A stretch of 64,000 bases of DNA, from positions 30,950-94,949 of the forward strand of contig JASAMV010004178.1 of NCBI GenBank assembly GCA_030248065.1. The letters run 5' to 3'. The stretch's first letter is position 1. Each line of letters starts with the position of its first letter. The stretch comes from Rhynchonema sp. JSB1_4. Its lineage: Eukaryota > Nematoda > Chromadorea > Monhysterida > Xyalidae. Under the pieces are notes generated by a model. The model saw only the letters and a program-made list of their open reading frames with translations. It did no database searches and was not told where the DNA came from. The translations under genes and the position numbers were made by a program. This document shows, piece after piece, positions 13,301-25,214 of this stretch.

Positions 13301-14907
13301 GAAACATGGGCACGATAACGAGCAGAATCGGCTGCAAATATGCACGTATTCTGTTGTGTTCATTTTTATGAAGTTTTTGGCCGCCGGTTTTCAACTTGAA
13401 GATGGGTCCGCAGCTCTTGGTCAAAATTCACCAGCATCTTTAAAATATAACCAAGGCAACACCGGATTGGACCGATCATCAAGCTTACAACCGATTTTGA
13501 AGAAACATCAGCAACTCAGAGATTTCCGGGCCATGTACCTGAATGTATCCAAACAAGGTCGACGCATGCAACCACTGGAACACGTCGAATGTGCTGCTAC
13601 TGCTATTGGCTGACTGCAACTCCACGTTCACTGGTTTCACATGATCCTTCAAGGTGAGCCAAAATGTGCTGAACACAATTGCAGCCACGACGACGATGCG
13701 ATGTTTCTGCGTGCAACCGTCACCCGACAGTTGACGTAGTGGGAACATAATGGCCAGAAGACGCTCAACGCTCACGGACACCACGATCCTGTGCGAAAAT
13801 TTTGGGTGATGTTTCATGGCCAATGCTATTGTAGCAACCTTGGTTGCTTCGTTGTGTGTCTGCTATGCAACATGCGCGGAATGCTGACTATGGAATGGAG
13901 CTACTATACCTAGGAAGCAGCCCGAAATGATCGCGTTCAAATAAATACAGAGGTTGCTATAACACACTTGGCTAATGAGAGCCGGTACGTTGACGATTCT
14001 GCGTTTGCACGAAAGACAGGCAGTTGCGTTGATAACATTAATGTAAGGCCAATTTTGTATTTCAGAATATTAATGCCATGAGGGCTGTATACGGCGGGGC
14101 GCCGATGCTTGCTACTCAACTTATGGTAGAATACTGCTCTAACCTCGCAGGGGAAACAAGTCGAGGTACGCAAAATTTACTGCTTGATGTGCGCCACTAG
14201 AACATACGAGGTCATTTTCAAGACGCAACACAATAAAAATACCCAAACTGCAATCCCATCTAACCACGAGCTCATGGCAGCGAACCACGTGCTGGTGGCT
14301 GCAGCGTGTAACTCAATGTCGATGCCAAACATTAGGTGCAAATCGTGATGACGATGCAGTGCGAACATCGCGATCTGCAAAATCCGGTTTTGGAAGATTT
14401 CGCATCTGATGAAAATTCAGCGCGGAGCCATGTTCGATGGACATAATAAAAAATGACACATCTCATACTAATCTCCACATTGAAAGAGACCGTTTTCTAA
14501 CAGCCGACATCGGGCGACGGGCACCACGGCAATTTTATCGGATACGCATTGTTCTTCGGTAACATGTTCAGCGTGCATAGTAAGATGTATTGGCACCACT
14601 CATTTTGACCAGCGTAAAAGTTCTTCATTTTGGGGGCGAAATACCATGTACGCTGGTCAAAACTAGGGGCACCAGCGAACCGAGAAAATCTCCCCGAACC
14701 AACCAGAAACAATATATCGGTCATGGCCATGAGCGCTAGCAGACTGTTGCTCGGTTTGTGTCTCATGTGCCGCGATAACAGAATCCAAAGGATCACCAAT
14801 GAGCCACACACGCCCAACGCCAATTGAATGTAGACGTAGACCTCGATACGATCACGGAACGAGCGGTAGCCGTCCAGGGGGTGCGCTCGAAGCGTCACGT
14901 TCAACAT
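10327..14907 (-). CDS. Rhodopsin-class GPCR, FMRFamide/peptide-receptor-like, six exons
   Basis: Transcript order: 14907-14704, 14374-14208, 13788-13539, 13331-13134, 12640-12490, 10574-10327, giving about 405 residues. The 13134 and 12640 boundaries have close alternatives. Visible segments are TM1 (about 21-44), TM2 with NSLLALMAMTDILFL, TM3 ending in SIVVSVSVERLLAIMFPLR (the ER-containing DRY region), TM4, TM5 (PILLVIVPMFLLIVLNL), a loop with a poly-Gln run and KKG, TM6 (RITVVAITIALAYVLTHLP) and TM7 (GKSVNFLLFCVVSSNF in place of NPxxY). An Asn-Val-Thr glycosylation site is at residue 3. The usual TM3/loop-2 cysteine pair is not visible. Peptide ligand and Gq/Gi coupling are inference. The last intron (10575-12489) holds a nested hAT-like element. 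Confidence 0.85.
10959..12352. mobile_element. hAT-like non-autonomous element containing a second copy of itself
   Basis: The ends are CAGTGG...CCACTG, flanked by near-identical 8-bp duplications (TATAGGAG at 10951-10958, CATAGGAG at 12353-12360). Inside, another CAGTGG...CCACTG element occupies 11409-12125. The outer copy therefore contributes 10959-11408 and 12126-12352, which align with the two halves of the inner copy. A/T homopolymer arms (TTTTTAAAAAAAAA) lie at the ends. No transposase was found. The insertion lies in the last GPCR intron. Confidence 0.8.
11409..12125. mobile_element. Inner copy of the hAT-like element (717 bp)
   Basis: Bounded by CAGTGG and CCACTG. Its left and right halves repeat 10959-11408 and 12126-12352 nearly base for base. 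The flanks TACCTGAC and TACCTGTT suggest a partly decayed 8-bp target duplication. It inserted into a pre-existing copy of the same family. Confidence 0.75.
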
Positions 14908-16586
14908 CTTTTTGGGATTTGATGATACATGCGATTAGATTGAAATCGACTGAATTGCAATTCAACAACGCTTTTCTTCATCCACAGTTCAAATGAAGCA
15001 TCAGCCCCTGCCATGAGTATGTATGTATTTTCTGCGGTTATGACAACCGTTGCGCATAAGCGACAATTTGACTGCTGGTCTGATGTTTCAACACAGGTCA
15101 CGCAGCATAACACTACGTCAAACAATTTTGAATGTCGTAATGCCGTGAAACTCTTCATTCGGCAAATCAGGATACAATACATACAACACATGTCTGCCCA
15201 AGTGGCTTCTCGTACTTTTCCAAAGTTTTTATCTTCCAGAATAATCGATGATTCTTACTTATGCGGGAATGTGAAGTTCATACCTACATTACATATAATC
15301 GAAACTGGGCAGCTCTCGCAACCATACATGTATAGGAAATTGAAATTTCCTGACTTACAGACAAAATGTTGTCAAATAAGCGCATCAATTCAAGTTCAGC
15401 TTCACGAAAGTGTGTTTATCAAAATGATGCCAGAATATTGCATGCGACATCTGCTACAAAACAGCGGCGCAGCGTAAACCAACCGTGAAATGCTTCAAAA
15501 CGTGGATTATAATAATTCACGCCACGGGGTACAACTACAGAATACTGAGAGTGGAAAATTCGTCACATGCTCAGACCAGCATGGCACGCTAAAAGTTTCT
15601 TCATACGTACATTGTCTGCTCTTGCTTGACAGTTCATGTGGGGCTGTTTTTGTTTACGCCCGCATCAAAGGAAATGAGGCCTTTTGGTTCGAAATACGGT
15701 TATCGTGCGCCTCTTTGCTGTGGCGTCAGAGCGTTCATTTGTCCAGCGGTTTCTGCAACGCCTGTGTCTCTGTCGAGGTCAAAACAGCGGAAAAAACAGG
15801 GTTTTTGAAAAAACAGGCTTTTACCCAAACAGTTTTGTTTTCGGCAGTGCATGCCAGTTTGACCTGTTTGAGCTAAAGACAAATCAGCAGCTTCCTAAAA
15901 AGATCATTGGGATACTACGTATCATCTAGAGCAGTTTGAACCGAAGCCGAATATCCAAGACTCCAAAACACACCGTCCGCTGTTTTGTGCCCCGCTGTTC
16001 TGTCCGTGGGCAACAACCCCAAGGGCAGACGGCAGCAGGAAATGAAGTTATCAGCCGTTGCTGACGTCCGTGGTGCATCTGAATTTCAGCGGCCAAATTC
16101 CCCGAGCGTTTGAGAGAAAAGCTCATCTAGCGCGATGCTGCTTTTGTTATTCTGTTTTTGTTTTTTTTGTATTCCGCAACAATCAAAAGGCCACGTTTGG
16201 CCTGTTTTAGAAAACAGCGGGAGCTGGTTTTAATGAAAGAACGCTTTTCTGTTAATGTCATTTTAAATTTGACGAAACATTCTGAGAAGTGGCTTTCAGA
16301 GATGCGTAACATTTTGTCAAAGTGAACCTAGTGCAGGGTTTACGGAATAAAGTTGCATTGTTTTTTTTTCACAAAACCAATACATTTTCTTATTCATATG
16401 AAAAACCTTGGCTTGAGATAAACCATAAGTTGCGCGCTTCCCGAAGCTTACAAATAAAATAAATCACGAATGGCAGCAAGATGTCAAAGAGGGCAGGGCT
16501 TGCCATGTTCACGGCCACTTAAATAACAATAGTCTAGCAAAACAGGTAAACTGAGAGCACGTGCGCAATGTGGCACATTTGTACAG
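14908..16586. other. Intergenic stretch upstream of the GPCR
   Basis: Open frames of up to 154 codons occur at 15013-15477 and 15490-15876 on the plus strand. They show no domain, no signal peptide and no convincing splice context. Several AAAACAGCGG-like words recur between 15455 and 16210. Promoter and 5' UTR of the GPCR are probably here. Confidence 0.35.
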
Positions 16587-16935
16587 TTCATTACTAACCC
16601 TTGTATTTTCATTGGACAAACTTTGACAAGGCCACACGGTTCCGTTCCGACCTGCGTGAGGACAATGCCAGTCGATGTAATGGTAAGACTGAAATGAATC
16701 TGAGCAAACCTGAAGTTTTTCAATCGCGCACGACAAAATTAGATTCAGCAAACTATTTTCTGATTACCCCCCGATTCGCCTCTCCAGTACGGCGACAAAA
16801 CCAAATGTGTGTTTTCTGTATGACGGTCTTGGACGGCTTTGTATGTATACCGCTTTTACCCCTCAGTTTTACCGACCTGACACGTGGGACCTGGACGTTG
16901 TCAGTGCGAAGCTCACACCAGAAGACCCTGTATAA
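16587..16935 (+). CDS. Candidate 3' end of an unrecognised gene, three small exons
   Basis: Exon a is 16587-16682 (after TTTGTACAG, before GTAAGA), exon b 16788-16817 (30 bases, donor GTATGA) and exon c 16867-16935 (ends TAA). All junctions are phase 0 and the joined product reads protein-like: NPCIFIGQTLTRPHGSVPTC..., then YGDKTKCVFS, then FYRPDTWDLDVVSAKLTPED. Three cysteines suggest an extracellular protein. I could not find the upstream exons or a family. It could be a chance alignment of splice signals. Confidence 0.35.
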
Positions 16936-17208
16936 TTTACTCCAATCCAAAGGATCGCGTCATCAAGTTTCAAAAAGGCACACGGCGACTGTGACTGACG
17001 TTACATAAACGGTGTGGATATGCGCATGGGAAGGAATAAAGACAATCTTCGTTTGGATTATTTATTTGTGGCACTGGCATCCATCCATGCAAAAGCCCAA
17101 CGCGGCTCATGCTCGCCCTCTCAATCAGGTTGTTGGTTGCGGTGTTCTGTTGCATTTATGCGGAAAGAAAAGCAGTTAGATTTATGCGGTGAGGTGTGAG
17201 TCCACTAT

Positions 17209-17410
17209 TATGTAAAGGCAAACTTCATCAACACGAGCCCGATTTCGGAGGTGCTAGACTAGTGAAAAACATTCATACGTGGCTGCTGATTTGGGAAACG
17301 TTACACGTTGTGGAATACAACGTGGTGCATGAAGATTTCTCTTTCTTTACGTTTTACTGGTGCACCAACTCCGAAATCGGGCTCGTGTTGGCGTAGTTTG
17401 CCTTTACATT
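17209..17410. mobile_element. MITE-like element, family with 25029-25214
   Basis: The arms TATGTAAAGGCAAAC and CACGAGCCCGATTTCGGAG are repeated inverted at the right end (CTCCGAAATCGGGCTCGTG ... GCCTTTACATTA). The interior (CATTCATACGTGGCTGCTGA...) matches the interior of 25029-25214 in the opposite orientation. No coding content. Confidence 0.75.
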
Positions 17411-17539
17411 ATGTTGGAAGTTGTTCTTACAACAGTGTGAAATTAAATGCCAGCAACACATCAGTATTCATGATCAGTTCACCTTTTATTCACTCAACCT
17501 GCAGCAGAATTGAATTCAATTCTATGATGAATGGGTTGC

Positions 17540-17670
17540 CCAACCAAAAAAAAACAAGAAAAAAAAAAGAAAAGAAGAAAACAAAAAAAAAAAAAAAAAC
17601 AAACCCAACACAGAAACAAACAACAAAAAAAAAACACCACACACACCACACCACCCCCCCACACTTAGAC
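17540..17670. repeat. Low-complexity A-rich to CA/C-rich tract
   Basis: About 115 bases almost devoid of T on the plus strand: poly-A runs with G, changing to CAC/ACC and C runs. A similar tract is at 45540-45665. It may be a real purine/CA tract or a consensus error in a homopolymer region. Confidence 0.6.
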
Positions 17671-18918
17671 TAGCTTTCTGCCAACCATAGTCTGTTTTGC
17701 GTTGAGTTTCAAGCTGATTGAAAGCCGCTCTAGTGGGCGGAAAATGAACTGAACTGAAATAAAGTGAAAAGCCAGGGGATTTGAATCACGAAAAGAGATC
17801 GAAAATCGACAGTTTTAGACAAAACTAGCAGAGGTGTTGTGCGGAAACGCACTGCCGGCTGTGCGTCTATTTGGCCAAGCCCGAAACCACACCACTTTGA
17901 CGAGTAGGCAAGGCACATTCACCTGGCGATCTAGCTGGACAATTAATTCTTGCTCAAGTGAATTCCTCAACTTGTTAACAATAACACAACTCAAGTGTAA
18001 CTAATATCGATCTCCACCTCCACCCCAAGCCACCTCAACTGGTCGATCGTCTCATTCAACTCAGCCCAATCGCCCATTGCTTTAATCTCATCTCACTTCT
18101 TCCAAATTGACTGAAGCGGGGTCACTTCGTTATAAAATAGAAATCTTCAAATTCTATGAATCATGTTCTGTTGAAAACATTGTAACGTGATCCTGTTATC
18201 AGATCCGTAGACTGTATTTTTTTTTGTTGAATTAAGATGTTTCTTCTTGTTACCGTATACTACAGTAAGCATTTGCTTGCGGGGCTGACCCGAAAAAACC
18301 TTGGCTTGAGATAATTAGTGCTCGTTAGCCACTGAATCCAAATATGGACCTTCAAAAGTATACCTTTCTGAATAGGTGGCGTCAAAAGATGGTATCTGAC
18401 TGATCATGCATCCGTGCCATGAATCAGCAAGGAATGACAGAGAACAAAGCTGTTGCTGTCGCATGCGATGGGCGTGACAATAGCAATAACAGGTACAACA
18501 CCCCAATGAATTACGGTATACAGTATGCATAGCATGCTACAATCTGAGGTGATGTGTTCAAGAAGATTTTATCGTTTCCAGGTATAAACCGTATAAACAG
18601 TTACATTCTGTCAAAAACAAAGCGAAGTCACATTGAACACCGATATCTAAGGCACAGCAAACGTCAGTTGATGCAAACGAGATGCAGTAATACAGTATAC
18701 TCAAGAATAATGGGGAAGAACAAATAGGGATAAACTTGTAATGAGGCAAAGATAAAATTGTAATGACGTCCGATGAACATGGGTGCCTTACCTTGGTAAA
18801 CGTGAGTTATTTTTGCACGCAGTGATGCAGTAAGATCTGCTGGTGGCCCTTTTTAAAATCAAATTTGCCAGAGGCGTTCGCACAGAAATTGAGAACAATC
18901 AATCACACGATATCAATC
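17671..18918. other. Intergenic stretch 3' of the MSP-like gene
   Basis: No protein-like frame with splice support. The string AAACCTTGGCTTGAGATAA near 18293 also occurs near 16404, the only repeat noticed. Confidence 0.4.
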
Positions 18919-21900
18919 TTAGTCCATTTCCAGTACTTCGTCGAGTTTTCTGCCTACCATATCCAGTCGTGCAGTGAGTTTGATAGTGATTTCGTGCACC
19001 GGCGACTGCTCGTCGACTGTGGCCACCTGCTGAGCAGCTGATAGTGTTGATCATGTTCATTATACGCGATTGCTGCTACTGACCTCTTTCAATCGTTGAT
19101 CTTTATGAATCTGGTAGCTGATGGTCATGCGATCACAACGATCTTCACCGTTCTGAAAGCGATCACGTTTGATAGTTTACTGTGCCAAATTAAAAGAATA
19201 TTTGATCAAAAATACTTGCTGCTGAGTGGATCTCACCTTCCTGGTCACTTTGATTGATGTTTCAGCCGTCGGTTCGATCACCATTTGCTGTGGATGTATT
19301 GTGTACAGGTGGGACGATGTGCAGGTCATTGACAGTTGGTACTGCATATGAGACGAATAATTATTGTTAAATCACCGTCGGCTGATTGTTTGAAAGCTCA
19401 AATTTAATAAAAAAGCGTAGTATAGCTGGTATACCTAAATTGAAAATAAAATTAAAAATTTTTTTTGCCCAACCCTGCGTTGGAGCACATGACTGGTTGG
19501 TGCTGTGGACTAAACGAACGAGTGCAAATGTCACTCATACCGGCTCAGATTTGGTGTCGCTTGAAGTTGGTGTTTGGCCACTTGATGTTGCCGTTGTGAG
19601 TGGATTGGCGCCGTCAACGCAACTGTTGTCCTCGTTGACACGGTCGTCGTCGTCGTTATCCGAGATCGGGTACGCAACGGACGTCAAACTTGACGATGCT
19701 TGTGGGCTGGAAAATGGGACATGATTTCCGTGGGTTGTCTAATTTCTGAATAAAATGCGATTGTCTCTACGAACTGTTTCTTCGGCAGAATGTCAATCTT
19801 GTCTGGCCTGAACTTGAATAGACCCGATGTTTGAGCCGACCATAGTTGAAATATGGCACCGTCGTGCGTATGGTAGATTCGCCGATCTGAACATAAAATT
19901 GATATGACGTCATGTTTTATTTTAATAATGTGGTCGCCGGGTTGAGTAGAGTGAAACGTTGAGTCAAACAGCCAACCCGCAAAATACAGCGTCGTCACTG
20001 CATTTCCCTTCACAGCTTTTTGCAGTGCAGCTGTGGTCCGCACCGGCTTCGGGACATCCATCGCGCCTTGAAAAGCGCATGTGTTCGCAATCACGACATT
20101 TTGATTTGTATAATTTCAAATTCAGCTTGAAAAACGTACCCTTTGCATAAAGCAACACATTGTCTGGTTCGATCCCGCCTTTGAGCGTGCACAATTCGCG
20201 TTTTAGTTGAGGGAGATCGACCTGTCCGAGCTCTATATCATCTTCCTCCACTGTTTGATTATCCAGTCGAAGTATATTGACATGCGTCTTCATCATCTGG
20301 AATTAGAGCAATTTCGTTCTAAATTGCAGCACAACCACCGCGCATCAAACAGCAGAAAAATCGCCCACAGCAGGGAGACATGAACCCAATGAACTCACAT
20401 TGGCAACTGTCAAGTCAAAGCTTAGTTGACGAGATCTGTGCAAGTTGGAAAATGAAAAAATCGCGTTGGATTTTATGCTTGTGTGATCATAGACCGCTGG
20501 TGCATAATTCAAATGACACAATTATGCACAATAGTCTGATTCAAGAGCTTGTCAGCGTGAGAGTTTAATGACGCCCTGAACAATATTCAAATGCGTGCAA
20601 AGTTTTAGGGCGGTTTGAAATGCGAAAGGCCCCCTTTAAACCAGTGTTGTGGTTTCTGCCGAAATCGAAGTGCACAAACGGCAAAATGTGCACTTGCAAG
20701 GGCGGATGATTTGCTAGGTAAATAAGTGCAAATTCCGCCTAAATATTATCTGAAGACTGTGTTCACAAACCTCACAACCTGATCACATCCTGAGATTGCA
20801 TATCCCTAGCTCTTGAATCAACTATTGCACACATTTGTCTCAGCTGAATCGTGAGCGATCTATAGTGTTTCCTGTTTTTCTTGGTCCAAGGAGACAAGCG
20901 GGCCCAGTGTTATAACCAGGGTTGGATTGAAAAAAATTTTTATTATCGAACTTTTTTCAAAAAAAACTTTTAAAAATTATTTATTAAAAATCACTTTTTT
21001 TTATTCCGGACCCCCCAAAAATTGGTTTCTTGAAGAATCAAATTTCTGAAATCTTGTCAGTTAGGTATGTTTTGAGGGACACTAAAGAGAACTTCTCCAC
21101 TGACTTGCATGTTTACGTCGATCACCTGCGATCTAGCCCCTTTGGTCATGACCTTGAGGACCTCGAAGCTAACTCTGTGGGTGTATATGACAAAGGGAAG
21201 ACCAACCTTCTGTTTGTGAATTTGGGGATACATTTGAAGAGAGATAAAGACTTACACCATACGCATTTTGTGTCACAAAAGCAACAAATGACTAACCCAC
21301 GACCCGTGCAAACAGGCGAGCAACGTGGAGTCTGTCGATAGCTTACGACACGCTCAATAACTGTACAGTAGACGGTATGGGGTATCCTATATTATACATG
21401 CAGCGGTTGTTGGGATGTCTGGGAACTGTATGAGTCCATTACAACACCATTTCAAACTGAGATATAAGCGCCTCAGGCAATTTTTTGAGAATCATGAGCA
21501 ATAAAACGCATGAAAACATGCCCTTTAACCTTAAAATAACGAAAAAAAGTGAAAAAATAATAAAAAAGTGGACCTACTTTTTAAAATTTTTGAATAAAAA
21601 AAGTGGCCAACTAGAGAAAAAAATTTTTTTACAAAAAATTTTTTTCCTTTTTTTAATCCAACCCTGGTTATTGAACTTCTAGTTGAGGTCGAGATTACAA
21701 TTTCGACTCAATCACGTGGCTGGCAAAAACGTGTCAACGTTTGCCTGTGGAATCTAACAATTGCAATGTTTCACATGCTCGCTGTGAGCTTTCTACGTGT
21801 TCGTTGCCAGCATGTCAATGAAACATTTCACCATGTTTGCTGCTGACTGTCGTGCTTGGATCAACAAGGACACATTCTTAAACTCTTTCATTAGTTTTAT

Positions 21901-23266
21901 GAAATCTGGACCCCAAACTGGAGTTGAGTTATAACGTGGGGTCGTTTGTTTCCTTTGCCTTGCATAAAAAGGAAATACTATACCATCACAGAAACATTAA
22001 ATCCAAGTACGACAGTTCCACAGAGTCTCTCATTCTTCCAATACTGCACAGACCAATCAACAAAAACACCATAAAAATCAAGCAAGCAATCTGTCAAATG
22101 TTGGTTCATGTCCTCCTTTTTCGCCCACTCAAAAATGATGGGAAAATTGCACCAAGAAAATGTTGAAATGCAATATCTTGTTTGCAATTTTTTATCGTTG
22201 CAAAGCCAGAATGACCACCAACCTGTCTTGCATAGTGTTTGGTAAAGAGGTCGTTGTATTGCGGTTGGATGCTGGCGGCCGGCAGCTGGCCGAGTTGAAC
22301 GTCGGTCTGCAACAAGGATCCAGGGATGCAGGTGAAGATGAAAAACACCCAGAGCACGGCACCGGACAGCGAATACGAAGCTGGTGACGATGCATAATCT
22401 TTCATTCGCTTCTGCGTTTTTTAATGTTATTGAAGATTGACAGTGAACGACTGTTGCAGACAATTTCGCTGCGGTGTGCACGTGCTTGCCGATCAAGAAG
22501 TGCACAAACCTGATCCTTGATAGTTCTGGCCAATTTGAACATGTATTGATCCATTCTGTTGGATCTTTCGGGCGTTGAGCAGTCGGTCCTCATTTGGGCG
22601 TTGGATACCGCCGTCAGCGATTGGTCTAAGAAACTGTGCAGAGTGCGTATCTGTCTGTACCTGCGAGTGAAGTGAACAAATTTAAATCTGTTTGTTTACA
22701 ATAAACTAGTTTGGATTGGATGAGACATTCATATTAGATTTCATACCTAATAAATCAGAGTTCACGTCGGCCGTAAGCCAAAAAATCCGGATAAAATTGC
22801 TAGATTTGCAGCTAAAACTGTCCAGCTCCAATCTCACTTCGTTCGCTGAGAGAACAAAGAACAATTCTGCACGCGCTTATCGGCTCACACCACGCGTTCT
22901 TTGTTAATCAGCGTGCATTACTTTGTGGTCTGTTCCCGCGGAGAACGAACTGCATCCAGTTTGGCGAAATGAAGAGCAATGAAAACTAACTGCAGATGCC
23001 GATTATGGGTGTACGTGGTCGGGGTGGCACCCTCATCGACGTATTTGACCATATTTTTGATATCTTGCTTTCTCTTTCTATCTTTCTGAAATGCATTGTT
23101 TGCTTCTGGGTTTTGAATGGTTGCACATGAATATGCGTTTTGTTCTGATCTCGCTCACCGTATGCTGCGATTCACATCCAAGGCACACTTTTTTATTCTT
23201 TTTTCGTTTGGCGAATTTACTGATAGACCGCTGATCGTTGCTGATAGATTCACTGGAGGAGCTCAT
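18919..23266 (-). CDS. Single-pass membrane protein with C-terminal MSP-like region, 11 exons
   Basis: Exons 23266-23159, 23085-22991, 22660-22510, 22411-22223, 20296-20140, 20066-19909, 19886-19771, 19706-19541, 19341-19237, 19152-19084 and 19026-18919 join without a phase conflict to about 473 residues. Seen in order: a basic N-terminus (SKFAKRKKNKKVCLGC), a coil-rich stretch, one hydrophobic segment (GAVLWVFFIFTCIPGSLL), a mixed region (QLKRELCTLKGGIEPDN; TLYFAGWLFDSTF), an acidic Ser-rich linker (ISDNDDDDRVNEDN) and a region resembling the C-terminal half of an MSP domain (LSMTCTSSHLYTIHPQQMVI then IKVTRKNGE), ending in a short coil. MSP domains bind FFAT motifs or polymerise in nematode sperm. 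The N-terminus is not recognised. Splitting into two genes at the long intron (20297-22222) cannot be excluded. A 750-bp hAT-like element lies in that intron. Confidence 0.75.
20917..21666. mobile_element. hAT-like element, CAGGGTTGGATTG ends
   Basis: The terminal inverted repeats begin CAGGGTTGGATTGAAAAAAA and end TTTTAATCCAACCCTG. Flanks GTTATAAC and GTTATTGA share five of eight bases. The interior has one open frame of 103 codons (21030-21341) with no recognised transposase features. It lies in the long intron of the MSP-like gene and shares the CAGGGTTGG terminus with 47318-47811. Confidence 0.75.
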
Positions 23267-23326
23267 GGTGACTGGAGAAGAATAGAGAGAGAATACTATT
23301 TAGAATTGAAATATCAACACTACTAT

Positions 23327-24730
23327 AGTCTGTTGATTCTATTTCGACATAGTGTATAAGCCCCATTCAGCGATGTTTGGAGCGGGCTGGGTCGACGCCA
23401 TTCTATTGGTCGCACAATGACTTTATAAGAATTGGTCAAATTTGTTCCTGATTCGTAAAGAGGGAAAGTGACGGGGCAATGACGTTGCATTGCGTGATCG
23501 CACACAAAGCATGTGGTAAAGAGAATGTTTCAGACCTGCGGCAACGTGGTTGATCTGCTAGATTATTTTCAGCTGAAAATGTTTTGTGAGAATCACAAAT
23601 AGCACAGTGGTTAAGAGTGACTGAACGTGAAAATCAGGATTGATTTGATGAATTCTTATATAGCCATTGTCCGACCAATAGATGAATGTTTCAGGCATTG
23701 CCAACTCATTCGCAGAGCCATTAAACATTGGGTGGAATTTTCGAAACGGTGTAAAGGTCAGTTGGGCGTAAAGCTCGGTCGGCGTAGCTCGGTGTAAACG
23801 TGAAACATTGCCTGTTATTAACGTGGTATGTTTCAAGTTTGCACCGAGGTCTTTCACACTGAGCTGTCGACCGAGCTTTCCACCGACCTTTACACCCAAC
23901 TGACCTGTACACCGTTTCGAAAATATCACCCATTGTTGGTGTTGTGCGATGACAGGCCACGTGTTTTTGCGCCACGCGGCAAGCAATGTTCAATCGGTCC
24001 TTGCCTGAATTAGCAATGCTTGAAACATTCATTTAAAATTTCACGTTTCACGTTTACACCGAGCTACGCCGACCGAGCTTTCGACCGAACTTCACACCGA
24101 CCTTTACGCCCAACTGACCTTTACACCGTTTCGAAAATTCCACCCAATGTTTAATGGCTCTGCGAATGAGTTGGCAATGCCTGAAACATTCATCTATTGG
24201 TCGCACAATGACTATATAAGAATTCATCAAATCAATCCTGATTTTCACGTTCAGTCACTCTTAACTACTGCGCTAATTGTGATTCTCACAAAACATTTTC
24301 AGCTGAAAATAATCTAGCAGATCAACCACGTTGCCGCAGGTCTGAAACATTCTCTTTAGCACATGCTTTGTGTGCGATCACGCAATGCAACGTCATTGCC
24401 CCGTCACTTTCCCTCTTTACGAATCAGGAAAAAAATTTGACCAATTCTTATAAAGTCATTGTGCGACCAATAGAATGGCGTCGACCCAGCCCGCTCCAAA
24501 CATCGCTGAATGGGGCTTAGGGCGGACTTAGGTTGAATCCGGAAACCGGAATCCGGAAATATTTCCGGAAAACGCATTATTTTTGCATGTAAATTTCTGC
24601 GTTTTCCGGAAATATTTCCGGAGTCCGGAAATGTTTTGTATTTTTGTATGCAAATTATTTCCGGTTTCCGGATTCCGGATTTAACCTTAGTTCGCCCTAA
24701 TACACTATGTCGAAATATAATCAACAGACT
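23327..24730. repeat. Large foldback repeat (arms ~480 bp)
   Basis: The sequence from 23327 (AGTCTGTTGATT...) to about 23815 returns as its reverse complement from about 24040 to 24730. The right arm is longer because it carries a 181-bp insertion (24519-24699). Both arms contain CGAAACGGTGTAAAGGTCAG, and the central 210 bases hold another copy of that unit. A relative is at 63710-63890. It lies between the MSP-like gene and SGSH. Confidence 0.85.
24519..24699. mobile_element. 181-bp inverted-repeat element inserted in one foldback arm
   Basis: Ends are AGGGCGGACTTAGGTT and AACCTTAGTTCGCCCTA, with TTTCCGGAAT-type palindromes inside. The other arm of the foldback has the uninterrupted site (GGGGCTTATACAC at about 23355, read in reverse), so the insertion postdates the foldback. 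Confidence 0.85.
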
Positions 24731-25028
24731 TATAAAATGGCAACTGAGTCTGTGTGCCTGTGGCAGTATTTTTTAGTTTATTGCGTGGCAGCATTTCTGG
24801 CACCTTTGTACTCTGAAATCTGTAAATCTTCGAAGATGAGGTAAATTTCAGTTGGTGTTTGCGCTGTGATGACAAACGAAATACTGCGCAACAATGTAAG
24901 CGTTTAAAAACTCAAACCCGGGGCGTTGGTAAGCGCCGAGTTGAACAAATTAATCATCTGTACTTTTTTCTATTTTCTGAGATTTTCGGTAAGTCCATCA
25001 TGTCTGCATAGCGTGGTATGCTTGAAAT

Positions 25029-25214
25029 ATGTAAAGGCAAACCACGCCAACACGAGCCCGATTTCGGAGGCTTGCAAAACGAATAGAAAAAGAAAATCCT
25101 CACGCCCCGCGCTGTATTCTACAACTTGTAAGTTTTTCCAAATCAGCAGCTACGTATGAATGTTTCACTAATCTGCCACCTCCGAAATCGGGCTCGCGTT
25201 GGCATAGTGTTACT
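25029..25214. mobile_element. MITE-like element, second copy of the 17209 family
   Basis: Same arms (TATGTAAAGGCAAACC, CGAGCCCGATTTCGGAGG) and interior as 17209-17410, in opposite orientation, with scattered substitutions. The right end is degraded. Confidence 0.7.

Noticed and set aside
14497..14703. Extension of GPCR exon 1 to a stop at 14497
   Set aside because: It would end the protein after TM2. The GTTGGT donor at 14703 joins in phase to the exon that completes TM2 and TM3.
19684..20094. Continuous 136-codon frame reading on through ...DRRIYHTHDGAIFQLW
   Set aside because: It gives a phase conflict with the downstream exon at 19706. Using the donor at 19908 and the acceptor before 19886 makes every junction of the 11-exon gene agree.
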